Of a stretch of DNA of 64,000 nt, positions 45,090-54,453 are shown piece after piece. A model generated the notes under the pieces. That model searched no databases. It was given only the letters and a program-made list of their open reading frames with translations, and was not told where the DNA came from. The translations under genes and the position numbers were made by a program. Numbering within the stretch: the first letter of the stretch is position 1; each line of letters begins with the position of its first letter. Where the stretch lies: contig DITE01000023.1 of the NCBI GenBank assembly GCA_002422725.1, positions 1-64,000 of the forward strand. Direction: 5' to 3'. Source of the DNA: Bacteroidales bacterium UBA6192 (GTDB lineage Bacteria; Bacteroidota; Bacteroidia; Bacteroidales; F082).

Positions 45090-45449
45090 ATGATACGCAA
45101 GAAGAAAATTTTATATGTAGATGATGAAAAAATCAATGTTCAGCTATTTCAGATTAATTTTTCAAATAGTTTTGAGGTTTTAATCAGTTGTAGTGGCATG
45201 GATGGCCTGTTACTATTGGATAAAAATCTTGACACAGAAGTTGTAATTAGTGATATGAAAATGCCGGAAATGAATGGTCTCGAATTCATAGGGAAAGCTA
45301 AAGGAAAATATCCAAATAAAAGATATTACATTCTAACGGGTTTCGATATTACAGGTGAAATTCAACATGCACTTGATAATAAATTAATTCTCAAATGTTT
45401 GAAAAAACCATTTAATTTACAGGAAATCGAGAGAATATTAAATGAGTAA
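45090..45449 (+). CDS. Single-domain response regulator (CheY-like receiver)
   Basis: The 119-residue product is a receiver domain only. The acidic pair is D11/D12 in ILYVDDEKIN, the phospho-acceptor is D55 in VVISDMKMPEMNG, and the conserved Lys is in CLKKPFN. No output domain is present, so the signal must pass to another protein, perhaps by phosphorelay or protein binding. Cotranscription with the kinase at 44012 makes them a probable pair. Confidence 0.93.
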   Translation: MIRKKKILYVDDEKINVQLFQINFSNSFEVLISCSGMDGLLLLDKNLDTEVVISDMKMPEMNGLEFIGKAKGKYPNKRYYILTGFDITGEIQHALDNKLILKCLKKPFNLQEIERILNE

Positions 45450-45497
45450 GCAGGGCTAATACGCAGGAGTTCAAGTCGACCCGGCATGCACCCCATG

Positions 45498-45665
45498 GCG
45501 CAGCTTTATAATCTGTGCCCCGCTTCACCCCACCTGCTCATGCTGGAACATTCTATTCAACATGGATCCACATCAGTTAACCCCCACATGTCCTGATTTG
45601 CTGTCACTCCTGCACGAAAGAAAACCAGAAATGACAAAGCCATTCAATGGCAAATGGATTTATTT
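45498..45665 (+). repeat. 168-bp direct repeat, copy A
   Basis: Shares most of its length with 47508-47676. Shared blocks include CAGCTTTATAATCT, CACATCAGTTAACCCCC, CTGATTTGCTGTCACTCCTG and AAAACCAGAAATGACAAAGC. The start region differs by a number of substitutions. Confidence 0.8.
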
Positions 45666-45845
45666 TTCTGACTTGTTAAGAGTTGAAATGTGTATTGATA
45701 ACGATTTTCTTCACTGCTTGCATTTTTGTTCGTGGAAAGACAAGAGTAGGAATTTTGGTTAAGCAAGGTTTTTATAGCGTTATGCTTTTGGATATGCGCC
45801 AACAAGGTAAAGCTTTTATAAAATGTGAGCGGAGCAGGTTTTGAA

Positions 45846-45853
45846 TACCTTTG
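45846..45853 (+). promoter_or_regulatory. -7 box of the PPOX-family gene
   Basis: TACCTTTG matches TAnnTTTG, 25 nt before the ATG at 45879. An ATG, one mismatch from TTG, stands 20 nt upstream. Confidence 0.5.
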
Positions 45854-45878
45854 TTCTGGCGATTTGATTGCGACAAAG

Positions 45879-46343
45879 ATGAAAAACTCAATTTCAATAA
45901 GTGAATACATTCAGAATGTGCTTCAAACCAGCAAGCTTGCTGTATTGGCTACCGAAGGTGAAGGGCAGCCTTATGCAAGTTTGATTGTCATTACACCGGT
46001 TTCAGATTTTAAGCAGATGATCTTTGCCACTTATCGCAACACACGCAAATTCGAAAATCTGCTAAACAATGGCAGGGTAGCAGTGCTGATTCAGGGGGAA
46101 GAATCAGACATGTCATTCAAACAGTCAGATTATGCACTCACTGCATTTGGTCATGCTCAGCAAGTATGTAAAGCTGATTATGAAGAAGCTCTGCAAAAAC
46201 ATCTGAAAAGACACCCCGATCAAGCAAATTACATGCTGAATGCTGATTTAGCACTTATGCTGATAACAATTGAAAAGTTTCAGGTTGTACGTGGATTTGA
46301 CGATGTAAGTTGGTGGTCAGTGGACGATTCGAGGATTTTGTAG
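45879..46343 (+). CDS. Pyridoxamine 5'-phosphate oxidase-fold (flavin-binding split-barrel) protein
   Basis: The product has 154 residues from the ATG at 45879. The split beta-barrel is seen in KLAVLATEGEGQPYASLIVI, FATYRNTRKFENLLNNGRVAVLIQ and DYALTAFGHAQQV, and the protein ends in VRGFDDVSWW. Such small PPOX-fold proteins bind FMN, F420 or heme and often act as reductases of unknown substrate; the specific substrate cannot be read. The gene stands alone between a repeat and a bidirectional terminator. Confidence 0.82.
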   Translation: MKNSISISEYIQNVLQTSKLAVLATEGEGQPYASLIVITPVSDFKQMIFATYRNTRKFENLLNNGRVAVLIQGEESDMSFKQSDYALTAFGHAQQVCKADYEEALQKHLKRHPDQANYMLNADLALMLITIEKFQVVRGFDDVSWWSVDDSRIL

Positions 46344-46450
46344 TCTGATGCTATTTGATTTCTTATTCAACAAAAAGCCGGAGCAGGCATTACAATTCTT
46401 TATTTACGAGCTGCTTGTGCTGTAAATAGTGATGTGTGTCAGTGAAACAA

Positions 46451-46484
46451 AAAAAAAGCCCCCTGATAGGTCAGAGGGCTTTTG
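46451..46484. terminator. Bidirectional terminator between PPOX and fasciclin genes
   Basis: The stem AAAAGCCCCCTGA / TCAGAGGGCTTTT with a 4-nt loop, an A-run on the left and a T-rich right side, serves both converging genes. Confidence 0.8.
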
Positions 46485-46508
46485 TACTCAATTGATTTTG
46501 AGAGGCAA

Positions 46509-47015
46509 TTACTTGGGAAGGACCACGCCATCAATTACGTGAACAATTCCATTGCTACCTTTTAAGTCCGTTGCGGTAACAAACACTGAATTACCTGATT
46601 CATCGGTTAGTTTTACCTTTCCCATATCGAGGGTAGCTGTTAATTTACCACCACTCAGGGTTGTTAAAACAGCCTTACCGTTGCTACTTTTGATTGCATC
46701 AATTACACCAGCAGCATTAATATTGCCGCTAATTACATGATAGGTCAAAATTTTGGTGAGTTGAGCTTTATTTTCAGGTTTGAGTAATGTTTCAACTGTT
46801 CCAGCAGGGAGTTTGGAAAATGCTTCGTTTGTTGGTGCAAAAACAGTGAACGGACCTGCACCCTTTAAGGTAGCGACTAATTCGGCTGCTTTAACAGCTG
46901 CCACAAGAGTTGTATGATCTGCTGATCCTATTGCAATATCCACAACATCTTTTTTCTGACTGAAGGCACTCGTAGAGATTACGGAAGCGATCAGGATAAC
47001 AAATAGTTTTTTCAT
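46509..47015 (-). CDS. Secreted fasciclin (FAS1) domain protein
   Basis: The 168-residue product has a signal peptide (about 1-19, ending SAFSQ) and one FAS1 domain. Both conserved boxes are present: H1-like FTVFAPTNEAFSKLPAGTVE and H2-like ITYHVI.. /GIVHVIDGVVLP. FAS1 domains mediate adhesion or glycan binding at the cell surface. The sequence shows no lipobox and no T9SS tail, so it is probably periplasmic. The protein has the usual single-domain bacterial size. Confidence 0.93.
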   Translation of the reverse strand: MKKLFVILIASVISTSAFSQKKDVVDIAIGSADHTTLVAAVKAAELVATLKGAGPFTVFAPTNEAFSKLPAGTVETLLKPENKAQLTKILTYHVISGNINAAGVIDAIKSSNGKAVLTTLSGGKLTATLDMGKVKLTDESGNSVFVTATDLKGSNGIVHVIDGVVLPK

Positions 47016-47168
47016 GATTTTATTGTTTAATGTTTAAGAACATTTGTTAAACAGAAGGATTTCGAATAAGTTCATTGGAAACCAATGATAGTTTTCGGAA
47101 TAAATGTTAAAATTTCTTTTATCCGGAGCAATGGCTTATTAATCAATGATTTTACGAAAAACAATCAA

Positions 47169-47492
47169 GCAAACCCCGAAGGGGTGAAATTGTCTGTTAG
47201 ACTGGATCGATTCATGTCACCCCTTCGGGGTTTGATCATTGCATCTGCACTGATCCAGAAGAATGTCAGCCCTTCGGGCTTAAGTGAAAACAGCGTGTTG
47301 AATTCGACATTCTGAGCTTGTTTTTGTCCGGTTCAGCAAGTTTGAAGCTCCTCTGAAGCACACATAGAACCGAATTAAACCCCGAAGGGGTGAAACAATT
47401 CTAAAGAAACCAAACCATCCGGAACAAACCCCGAAGGGGTGAAATTCCTCTAAAGCCACCAAGGTCAATAAAGCAAACCCCGAAGGGGTGAA
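47169..47492. repeat. CCCCGAAGGGG palindromic repeat cluster 1
   Basis: One full unit of the array seen again at 54-56 kb. It has hairpins AAACCCCGAAGGGGTGA (near 47170, 47378, 47427 and 47475), the inverse form CACCCCTTCGGGGTTT (near 47217) and AGCCCTTCGGGCTT (near 47269). The segment ACTGGATCGATTCATG near 47201 corresponds to the transposase end discussed at 55838. Short frames seen across it are artefacts of the repeat. Confidence 0.9.
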
Positions 47493-47507
47493 GCAAATCT
47501 AAAGGCT

Positions 47508-47676
47508 GGCACAGCTTTATAATCTATGCGCCACTGCCCCCACATGCGCATGTTACAACATGCCACTCAACATGGAGCCACATCAGTTAACCCCCGCAAG
47601 GCCTGATTTGCTGTCACTCCTGCACGAAAGAAAACCAGAAATGACAAAGCCATTCAAAGGCAAATGGATATATTTG
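47508..47676 (+). repeat. 168-bp direct repeat, copy B
   Basis: A second copy of the sequence at 45498-45665, directly upstream of the DUF4838 gene. Its right end contains TATATTTG (47669-47676), a -7 box that copy A lacks because of substitutions. Confidence 0.8.
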
Positions 47677-47776
47677 CATGATGGGTGGAGAGTTAATATA
47701 TGTCATGACGAAGTATACAATGATTGTTAAAAATGTTTGTCAGGAAGGTCAAAAGCTGTGCAAGACAACAAGCATC

Positions 47777-50005
47777 ATGCTAATCAAAACCCTGCAAATC
47801 TTCGCAATAATCGTTACACTCTCAGCTTGTTCCACTAAACAAAAAGGAAACATCAGGCTGGTTGACAGTGGAAAAAGTGATTATTCCATTGCCATTCCGC
47901 AACAAGCCTCGGCCGATGAAATACGTGCAGCTGAATTTCTACAGTTTCACGTCTACAACATATCAGGCTGTTCTCTGCCGATCGTTTTCATGGAAACGCC
48001 CTTGTCATCGCCTGCTGTTTATATCTCAAAAACGAACGAAATAGCTGAGGGTGATTGGTTTCGTGTTTTCACAATCGAAAACAACCTTTATATCCAAGGT
48101 GGCAAGGCCAGAGGCTGCGTCTATGGTGTTAGCGAATTGCTGGAGCAATATCTCGCTGTGCGCTATTACAGTCCGAAGCATGTAGTAATACCACAATCGC
48201 ACAGTATTGTTCTGCCAGTACTTGACATAAGTGGCACATCTCCAAACACCTACCGTAATATCAATGGTCATTTTGCTGAAGATGCAAACTACAGGGATTT
48301 CCACCGCCTCCACCTGATTGAGGATATGTTTGCAGTGGGCTATTTTGTGCATACTTTTCATAAGCTTGTTCCATGGCAGCAGTATTTCAGGTCGAAGCCC
48401 GAGTATTTTGCCCTCATGAACGGCAAACGCATCATCGACCAGCTCTGCCTGACCAACGAAGATGTTTTTCGGCTGACAGTAGAAAAGCTGGAACAGGAAA
48501 TGCGTCTGCAACCCGACAAGCAGTTTTGGTCGGTTAGTCAGGACGATAATTTTTCGCATTGTCAGTGCGCTAACTGCCTCCGCATCATCGAAGATGAAGG
48601 CTCTGCTGCAGGACCTGTTATCCATTTTGTAAACCGGGTGGCCGCATATTTTCCCGACAAGATCATCTCTACTCTGGCTTATCAGTACAGCAGGAAAGCA
48701 CCTGCCAAAACAAAACCACTTGACAACGTGCAAATTATGCTTTGCACTATCGAGCTGAACCGAAGCCAGCCTATAGACGTTGACAAAAGAAGCAGTTCCT
48801 TTTTAAAGGATATGGAGGATTGGGGACGTATCAGCAACCACATTTTCCTGTGGGATTATACTGTGAATTTCAATCACCATATCAGCCCATTCCCAAACCT
48901 GCATACTTTGCAGCCCAACATTCAGCTTTTTGTAAGGAATCAGGTAACTGAACACTTCCAACAGTCGAATACAGGGGTGGGGCATACTTTCTCGGAACTT
49001 AAATCGTACCTCATTGCCAAGCTATTATGGAATCCCAATGCGGATGCACAGGCCATTATCAATGAATTCACCGGAGGATTTTACGGGCCTGCAGCCATTT
49101 GGATAAGGAAGTATATGGAGCACCTTCAGCATGAGATCCTGTCAACAGGCGAATGGCTCGATATTTACGGGCCGCCAACCAACCACCAGCAAACCTTTTT
49201 GTCAGCAGACAATATCAGGCTTTACAACAGCTATTATGACGAGGCTTTCAAAGCAGTGGCCGGAATGCCCGTCTATGAGCTTCGCCTGCGCACCGCACGC
49301 ATGGCTTTGCAGTATGCCATCATGGAGATTGGCAAAGCCGATATGTTCGGGGCGCGGGGCTGGTATCAGGAAGTGGATGATGATTTTGTGCTGAATCAAC
49401 ATATGCTTCAGACTCTTGAACAATTTTACCAAACGGGCAAGCAGGCTGAGGCTGCCTTTATCAATGAGTCGGGCATGACGGTTGAACAGTATTACCAGTC
49501 CACCAAACGCTTTATTGACGTGCAGGTGAAGGGCAATCTCGCTTTTCGTAAGCCGGTTTCTGCCTACCCACCTCCAGCAGCTAAATATAGTGAAGGCAAG
49601 CTGGCTTTGCTCACAAATGGTGTAAGGGGAGCCAATGACTTTAAAGTGCATTGGCTTGGCTGGGAAGCACAGGATTTTTCTCTCACACTTGACCTGGGAA
49701 GTCTGATTGATGTCAATACGATTGAAATCAGCACCTTATATGACCCGAAAAGCTGGATATTGCATCCAAAATCGATCAGTTGCCTGGTATCAGCGGATGG
49801 GAATCATTTTGGAGTTGTTGATGTTCAAACGATTGAAGGCGACCAACAGCATGAAGAAATCAACAAGCTATTTAGCTTTAAAGGGTGCAATAAAAAATGC
49901 CGTTTTATAAAGTTCGAGATCAAGGGTACCAAAAATCTTTTCGACTGGCATCCTTCGGCAGGAGGGGGTTCATGGGTGTTTGTTGATGAGATTGTGGTAG
50001 TTTGA
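47777..50005 (+). CDS. DUF4838 domain lipoprotein with C-terminal discoidin-like domain
   Basis: The product has 742 residues from the ATG at 47777, which gives a lipoprotein signal with Cys18 in VTLSACSTK. An alpha-hydrolase-like N-terminal domain (about 40-150: ADEIRAAEFLQFHVYNISG, GCVYGVSELLEQYL) is followed by the DUF4838 region (about 180-560; SVSQDDNFSHCQCANCLRII, LWDYTVNFNHHISPFPNL, HTFSELKSYLIAKLLWNPN). A C-terminal F5/8-type domain (about 620-740) follows. The family is thought to act on glycans and often occurs with glycoside hydrolases, but I know no proven reaction. It is followed by GH3 and GH29 genes on the same strand. Confidence 0.82.
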   Translation: MLIKTLQIFAIIVTLSACSTKQKGNIRLVDSGKSDYSIAIPQQASADEIRAAEFLQFHVYNISGCSLPIVFMETPLSSPAVYISKTNEIAEGDWFRVFTIENNLYIQGGKARGCVYGVSELLEQYLAVRYYSPKHVVIPQSHSIVLPVLDISGTSPNTYRNINGHFAEDANYRDFHRLHLIEDMFAVGYFVHTFHKLVPWQQYFRSKPEYFALMNGKRIIDQLCLTNEDVFRLTVEKLEQEMRLQPDKQFWSVSQDDNFSHCQCANCLRIIEDEGSAAGPVIHFVNRVAAYFPDKIISTLAYQYSRKAPAKTKPLDNVQIMLCTIELNRSQPIDVDKRSSSFLKDMEDWGRISNHIFLWDYTVNFNHHISPFPNLHTLQPNIQLFVRNQVTEHFQQSNTGVGHTFSELKSYLIAKLLWNPNADAQAIINEFTGGFYGPAAIWIRKYMEHLQHEILSTGEWLDIYGPPTNHQQTFLSADNIRLYNSYYDEAFKAVAGMPVYELRLRTARMALQYAIMEIGKADMFGARGWYQEVDDDFVLNQHMLQTLEQFYQTGKQAEAAFINESGMTVEQYYQSTKRFIDVQVKGNLAFRKPVSAYPPPAAKYSEGKLALLTNGVRGANDFKVHWLGWEAQDFSLTLDLGSLIDVNTIEISTLYDPKSWILHPKSISCLVSADGNHFGVVDVQTIEGDQQHEEINKLFSFKGCNKKCRFIKFEIKGTKNLFDWHPSAGGGSWVFVDEIVVV

Positions 50006-50026
50006 ATTTGACATAACACATTGCAG

Positions 50027-52690
50027 ATGAAAAATTGGTTACTCTTATTTACGGTCAGCATTTTATTTACTCAGCTTCACGGACAGGCATACAAGGAGTC
50101 CGGACTGCCTGTTGATGAAAGGGTAAATGACCTTTTGTCGCGCATGACCCCAGAAGAGAAATTCTGGCAATTGTTCATGATTCCAGGCGATCTGGATACG
50201 GAAAAAGAAAAATTCAAGCATGGGATCTTTGGCTTTCAGGTGAATACTGTTGGGCAGCTAGCAGATGCAGCAGGCCAGCTGCTTCAGTACTACGAAGGTT
50301 CTTCTGCCCTCGAAACTGCGATGAAGATCAATGCAATACAACGGTATTTTGTTGAGGAAACACGTCTGGGCATACCCATTATTCCGCTGGATGAAGCCTT
50401 GCATGGTCTGGTAAGGTCAGGCGCCACAGCTTTCCCGCAAGCCATTGGTCTGGCCTCCACCTGGAACACGGAATTGATGCACAAAGTAGCCAATGCCATT
50501 GCGGTTGAATGCAAAACACGCGGCATCAGGCAGGTGTTGTCGCCTGTGGTAAATATTGCCTCGGATGTGCGTTGGGGCCGCACCGAGGAAACCTATGGCG
50601 AGTGTCCTTATCTGTCAGCTGAGATGGGTGTTGCCTATGTTTCAGCTTTTGAACAAATGGGAGTCATAACCACACCCAAGCATTTTGTGGCCAATGTGGG
50701 TGATGGTGGTCGCGACAGCTATCCCATTCACTGGAGCGAACGTCTGATGCGCGAAATATACCTACCACCATTTGAAGCTTGTTTCAGGCGTGGAGGCTCC
50801 CGTTCGGTGATGACTTCGTATAACTCTTATGATGGCTCGCCCTGCACAGCCAACGACTGGATAATTAATCAATTACTTAAGGATGAATGGGGTTTCAATG
50901 GGTTTGTTATCTCCGATGCAGGTGGCACAGGTGGTGCCAATGTGCTGCATTTTACTGCTGCAGATTATGCCGATGCCACCACTAAATCGATAGAAGCAGG
51001 CCTGGATGTGATTTTTCAGACGGCTTATGACCACCAGATTCTTTTTTCACCTCCTTTTTATGATGGAAGCATCACACAGGATGCCATTGACAAGGCTGTG
51101 GCGCGGGTGTTAAAATTGAAATTTGAACTGGGACTTTTCGAAAATCCCTATGTTATTCCACAGGAAGCTTCCATCTGGAATGGTCATAGCAAGCACCGCG
51201 AACTAGCCCTGCAGGCAGCCCGCGAATCCTTTGTACTATTGCAAAACGAGCATCAACTTCTACCCCTTTCAAACGACATAAAATCAATTGCGGTTATTGG
51301 TCCTGATGCTGCTGAACTGCGATTGGGCGGATACAGCGGCCCCGGCAACAACAAAATCAGCCTGTTAGATGGAATTAAAAAAGGGGTTGCATCCGATGTT
51401 GAAGTAAGTCATGCAAGGGGTTGTCACCACCAGACGATAGACTTCATTACAGTACCATCCGAAGTCTTGTCATGCAAAATGAATGGCCAACAACAAGCTG
51501 GTCTGCAAGGTGAATATTTCAACAATATCACTTTTTCAGGTGATCCGACATTCATCAGAAACGACAAGCAGCTGGATTTCAGGTGGACACTCTTTTCTCC
51601 TGATCCCGAAAAACTGACCTACGATTTCTATTCAGTCCGCTGGACAGGCAAGCTGAAGGCCCCCGAGTCGGGCAGCTTTAAAATTGGCATCGATGGCAAT
51701 GACGGCTACCGGCTTTACCTCGAAGGGCAGCTGGTTTTGGACAATTGGACGAAGCGTAGCAGGCAGGTTTCCCTTGTTGAGTTTACTTTCGAAGCCGGCA
51801 GGGAATATGATTTAATGATCGAATTTTACGAACCGGTCGGCAATGCATGGTTCAGACTGATCTGGAATATTGGTGTTGTTGATGACCAGTCGGTTGAAAT
51901 TGAAAAAGCTGTTCAGCTGGCAAAGAAGAGCGATGTGGTTGTTCTTGCGGTGGGCATCGAAGAAGGCGAATTCCTCGACAGGGCCTATCTCAAACTGCCG
52001 GGCAGGCAAGAGGAACTGATTCTGAAAGTTGCAGCGACCGGAACTCCTGTCGTGGTGTTATTGGTTGGTGGCAGTGCCATCACCATGAGCCACTGGATGG
52101 ATCAGGTAGAAAGCATCGTCCAGCTTTGGTATCCGGGCGAGGCAGCTGGTCAGGCTGTGGCTGAACTGCTGTTAGGCGATTTCAGTCCGGCCGGTCGTCT
52201 ACCCATCACCTTCCCTGTTTTTGAAGGGCAGTTGCCCTTGGTTTACAACCACAAACCCACGGGCAGGGGCGATGATTATATGAACCTGACCGGACAACCA
52301 CTTTTCCCCTTTGGTTTTGGCCTGAGCTACACTACTTTTAAGTATACAGACATAAAACTGAGCCAGAAAACCATTTCCAAAAGCGATACAGGCTGGATAA
52401 GCGTGAAAGTTACAAACACGGGGAGTATGGCTGGCGATGAGGTAGTTCAGTTGTATCTGCGAGACGAACTGGCATCGCTTGCCAGACCGGTGCAAGAACT
52501 AAAGGGTTTTCAACGCATTCACATGCAGCCGGGCGAAACAAAAATAGTAAGCTTTCGCATCACACCTGAAATGCTTTCGATGTATGACCAAAATCTCAAT
52601 AAAATTGTTGAACCCGGAACCTTCAGGTTTATGGTTGGGGCTTCCTCAAAAGATATCCGGCAACGGATTGTACTACATGTAATTGATTGA
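50027..52690 (+). CDS. Glycoside hydrolase family 3 with PA14 insertion
   Basis: The 887-residue product (ATG at 50027, with a TTG two codons before) has a signal peptide ending HGQA. The GH3 N-terminal TIM barrel has nucleophile D297 in GFVISDAGG and the motifs TKHFVANVGDGGRDS and MTSYNSYDGSPC. In the C-terminal alpha/beta sandwich, a PA14 domain (about 495-625; LQGEYFNN, FKIGIDGNDGYRLYL) is inserted. A C-terminal fibronectin-III-like domain (VVQLYLRDELASLARPVQELKGF) closes the protein. PA14-containing GH3 enzymes are usually beta-glucosidases or related exo-glycosidases. The gene lies 21 bp after DUF4838. Confidence 0.94.
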   Translation: MKNWLLLFTVSILFTQLHGQAYKESGLPVDERVNDLLSRMTPEEKFWQLFMIPGDLDTEKEKFKHGIFGFQVNTVGQLADAAGQLLQYYEGSSALETAMKINAIQRYFVEETRLGIPIIPLDEALHGLVRSGATAFPQAIGLASTWNTELMHKVANAIAVECKTRGIRQVLSPVVNIASDVRWGRTEETYGECPYLSAEMGVAYVSAFEQMGVITTPKHFVANVGDGGRDSYPIHWSERLMREIYLPPFEACFRRGGSRSVMTSYNSYDGSPCTANDWIINQLLKDEWGFNGFVISDAGGTGGANVLHFTAADYADATTKSIEAGLDVIFQTAYDHQILFSPPFYDGSITQDAIDKAVARVLKLKFELGLFENPYVIPQEASIWNGHSKHRELALQAARESFVLLQNEHQLLPLSNDIKSIAVIGPDAAELRLGGYSGPGNNKISLLDGIKKGVASDVEVSHARGCHHQTIDFITVPSEVLSCKMNGQQQAGLQGEYFNNITFSGDPTFIRNDKQLDFRWTLFSPDPEKLTYDFYSVRWTGKLKAPESGSFKIGIDGNDGYRLYLEGQLVLDNWTKRSRQVSLVEFTFEAGREYDLMIEFYEPVGNAWFRLIWNIGVVDDQSVEIEKAVQLAKKSDVVVLAVGIEEGEFLDRAYLKLPGRQEELILKVAATGTPVVVLLVGGSAITMSHWMDQVESIVQLWYPGEAAGQAVAELLLGDFSPAGRLPITFPVFEGQLPLVYNHKPTGRGDDYMNLTGQPLFPFGFGLSYTTFKYTDIKLSQKTISKSDTGWISVKVTNTGSMAGDEVVQLYLRDELASLARPVQELKGFQRIHMQPGETKIVSFRITPEMLSMYDQNLNKIVEPGTFRFMVGASSKDIRQRIVLHVID

Positions 52691-52709
52691 CGACTAACCA
52701 AATTAATAA

Positions 52710-54161
52710 ATGAAACAATTATCTTTTTATCTGCCTGTTTTGCTTTTGCTTGGTTTCGCTGCCTGTTCAGTGGAGAATGAAACTGAAACTGCCGACCAAT
52801 ACCACTGGCCTTCTGACCCTGAAGTAAGCGCAAAACTTAAGGAATGGCAAGATTGGAAATTTGGTGTGATCATCCATTGGGGACCCTACAGCGAATGGGG
52901 CATTGTTGAAAGCTGGAGTCTTTGTCCGGAAGATGAACCCTGGTGCGAAAGGCGTGGCCCCTATGCTGCTGATTACAACACTTATGTTCAGGAATATGAG
53001 AAAATAAGGCACAGTTTCAACCCAATCAAATTTCAGCCTGATAAATGGGCCGAAGCCTGCGCAAGGGCTGGCATGAAGTACCTCGTATTCACCACCAAGC
53101 ACCATGATGGCTTTTGTATGTTCGACTCCAAACACACCCAGTACAAGATCACTGACAGCATGAGTATTTTTTCGGTCAGAACGGGGAGCAATATTGCTTT
53201 GGAAGTTTTTACTGCTTTTCGCGAGCAGGGAATGGGCATTGGCGTATATTTCAGCAAACCTGACTGGCACAACCGGGATTATTGGTGGCCCTATTTTCCG
53301 GTTTTCGACCGCAATGTGAATTATGACCCAAAGAAATACCCTGAAAAATGGAACAATTTTAAGCAGTTCACATTCAACCAGCTTGAAGAGCTGATGACCG
53401 GTTATGGCGATGTAGATATCCTTTGGCTGGATGGCGGCTGGGTGCGCCCCGAAGGCACGCTTACAGCAGAAACCAGGCCATGGCTTGGCAAGAACCAATG
53501 GATTCAGGATATCAACATGCCGGCTATTGCTAAGATGGCCCGTAAGCATCAACCTGGATTGCTCCTTGTTGACCGTACTGTGCATGGCGAATTCGAAAAC
53601 TACCGCACTCCTGAACAGCAAATCCCTGTCCTGAAACCCGATTACCCCTGGGAAAGCTGCATCACCCTTGGCGACAGCTGGTACTCTACCGGACCGGGAG
53701 AAAGGTATAAATCAGCAACATGGGCCATTCATACCCTTGTAAAAATTGTGGCAAAAGGAGGCAATTTCCTGCTTGGTATTGGCCCCGACAAAACTGGCGA
53801 CATGGTGCTGGAAGTCTATGACAGGCTAGCATCAATTGGTCACTGGATGGAAGTGAACGCAGAAGCAATTTACAAAACCAAACCATTGGCACCTTACGAA
53901 TCGGGCAAATGGTGCTTCACCCAATCCAAAGAAGGGAAAACCAACTATGCTTTTTACTTGAAAGATGAAGACGAAGCCTTCCCAGAAACACTCGAATTGC
54001 CTGCTGAATTCATAAAAGATGGTGGGGAATTAAAAATACTTGGCCACCCAAACAAGCTTGAACTTCAGAATACCAAAGGCACTTTTTGGGTAACAATTCC
54101 TGAAGTTTACCGCCACAAACATCAAAATAGCCCAGCCTTGGTTTTGGCTTTGAGTCTGTGA
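52710..54161 (+). CDS. Glycoside hydrolase family 29 alpha-L-fucosidase
   Basis: The 483-residue product is probably a lipoprotein (LLLGFAACSVEN). The GH29 catalytic barrel (about 40-360) shows KFGVIIHWGPYSEWG, YLVFTTKHHDGFCMF and the likely nucleophile D241 in DVDILWLDGGW. A C-terminal beta-sandwich follows. Retaining GH29 enzymes release terminal L-fucose from host or algal glycans. It is the last gene of the run DUF4838 - GH3 - GH29, with a 19-bp gap. The acid/base residue cannot be fixed from sequence alone. Confidence 0.94.
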   Translation: MKQLSFYLPVLLLLGFAACSVENETETADQYHWPSDPEVSAKLKEWQDWKFGVIIHWGPYSEWGIVESWSLCPEDEPWCERRGPYAADYNTYVQEYEKIRHSFNPIKFQPDKWAEACARAGMKYLVFTTKHHDGFCMFDSKHTQYKITDSMSIFSVRTGSNIALEVFTAFREQGMGIGVYFSKPDWHNRDYWWPYFPVFDRNVNYDPKKYPEKWNNFKQFTFNQLEELMTGYGDVDILWLDGGWVRPEGTLTAETRPWLGKNQWIQDINMPAIAKMARKHQPGLLLVDRTVHGEFENYRTPEQQIPVLKPDYPWESCITLGDSWYSTGPGERYKSATWAIHTLVKIVAKGGNFLLGIGPDKTGDMVLEVYDRLASIGHWMEVNAEAIYKTKPLAPYESGKWCFTQSKEGKTNYAFYLKDEDEAFPETLELPAEFIKDGGELKILGHPNKLELQNTKGTFWVTIPEVYRHKHQNSPALVLALSL

Positions 54162-54453
54162 GCATGTTTCGCTTAATAACTCTTTTCACAGAATACCATC
54201 CCGGGTTTAGGAGACATTGCAATCTCAAGCCATTCAACACACAATATCCTGATGAGGTATGAGAGAGCTCAAGAATTAATGCAACTGAGGACTTCAAATT
54301 CTTCTAAGTAAATATCAGTGAAACACGATAGATGAAGAACGCAATGTCGTTGATTCCACCCTGGACTCAGCTGTATAATCACCCCTGTTTGAATGAATCC
54401 GGCTAAGATAAATTCAATTCAAAAGCAAATGGATATATTTTGTGATATTCTCT
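54162..54453. other. Intergenic stretch before the repeat array
   Basis: No gene was found. The block CAAATGGATATATTTTGTG (54426-54444) resembles the right end of the 168-bp repeat at 47.6 kb, as if a third, decayed copy began near 54367. The match is short and uncertain. Confidence 0.4.

Larger units (their letters stand above)
45450..45878. other. Intergenic stretch containing one copy of a 168-bp direct repeat
   Basis: It contains repeat copy A (45498-45665) and the promoter box of the PPOX gene (45846-45853). A 66-codon frame (45562-45762) begins inside the repeat, but its tail is unrelated to the frame in copy B. I do not call it a gene. Confidence 0.55.

Noticed and set aside
45450..45500. 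A tRNA-like T-arm (GTTCAAGTC) after the receiver gene
   Set aside because: The flanking bases do not form a T-stem and no acceptor or anticodon arms are present.
45562..45762. A 66-codon frame starting in the 168-bp repeat, with a partly similar frame in copy B
   Set aside because: The tails outside the repeat are unrelated, and the differences between copies are not concentrated at third codon positions.
47085..47468. Short frames through the CCCCGAAGGGG repeat units, also around 54.4-55.4 kb and 55.6-55.9 kb
   Set aside because: They recur in every unit on both strands because the palindrome has no stop in some frames; they are products of the repeat.
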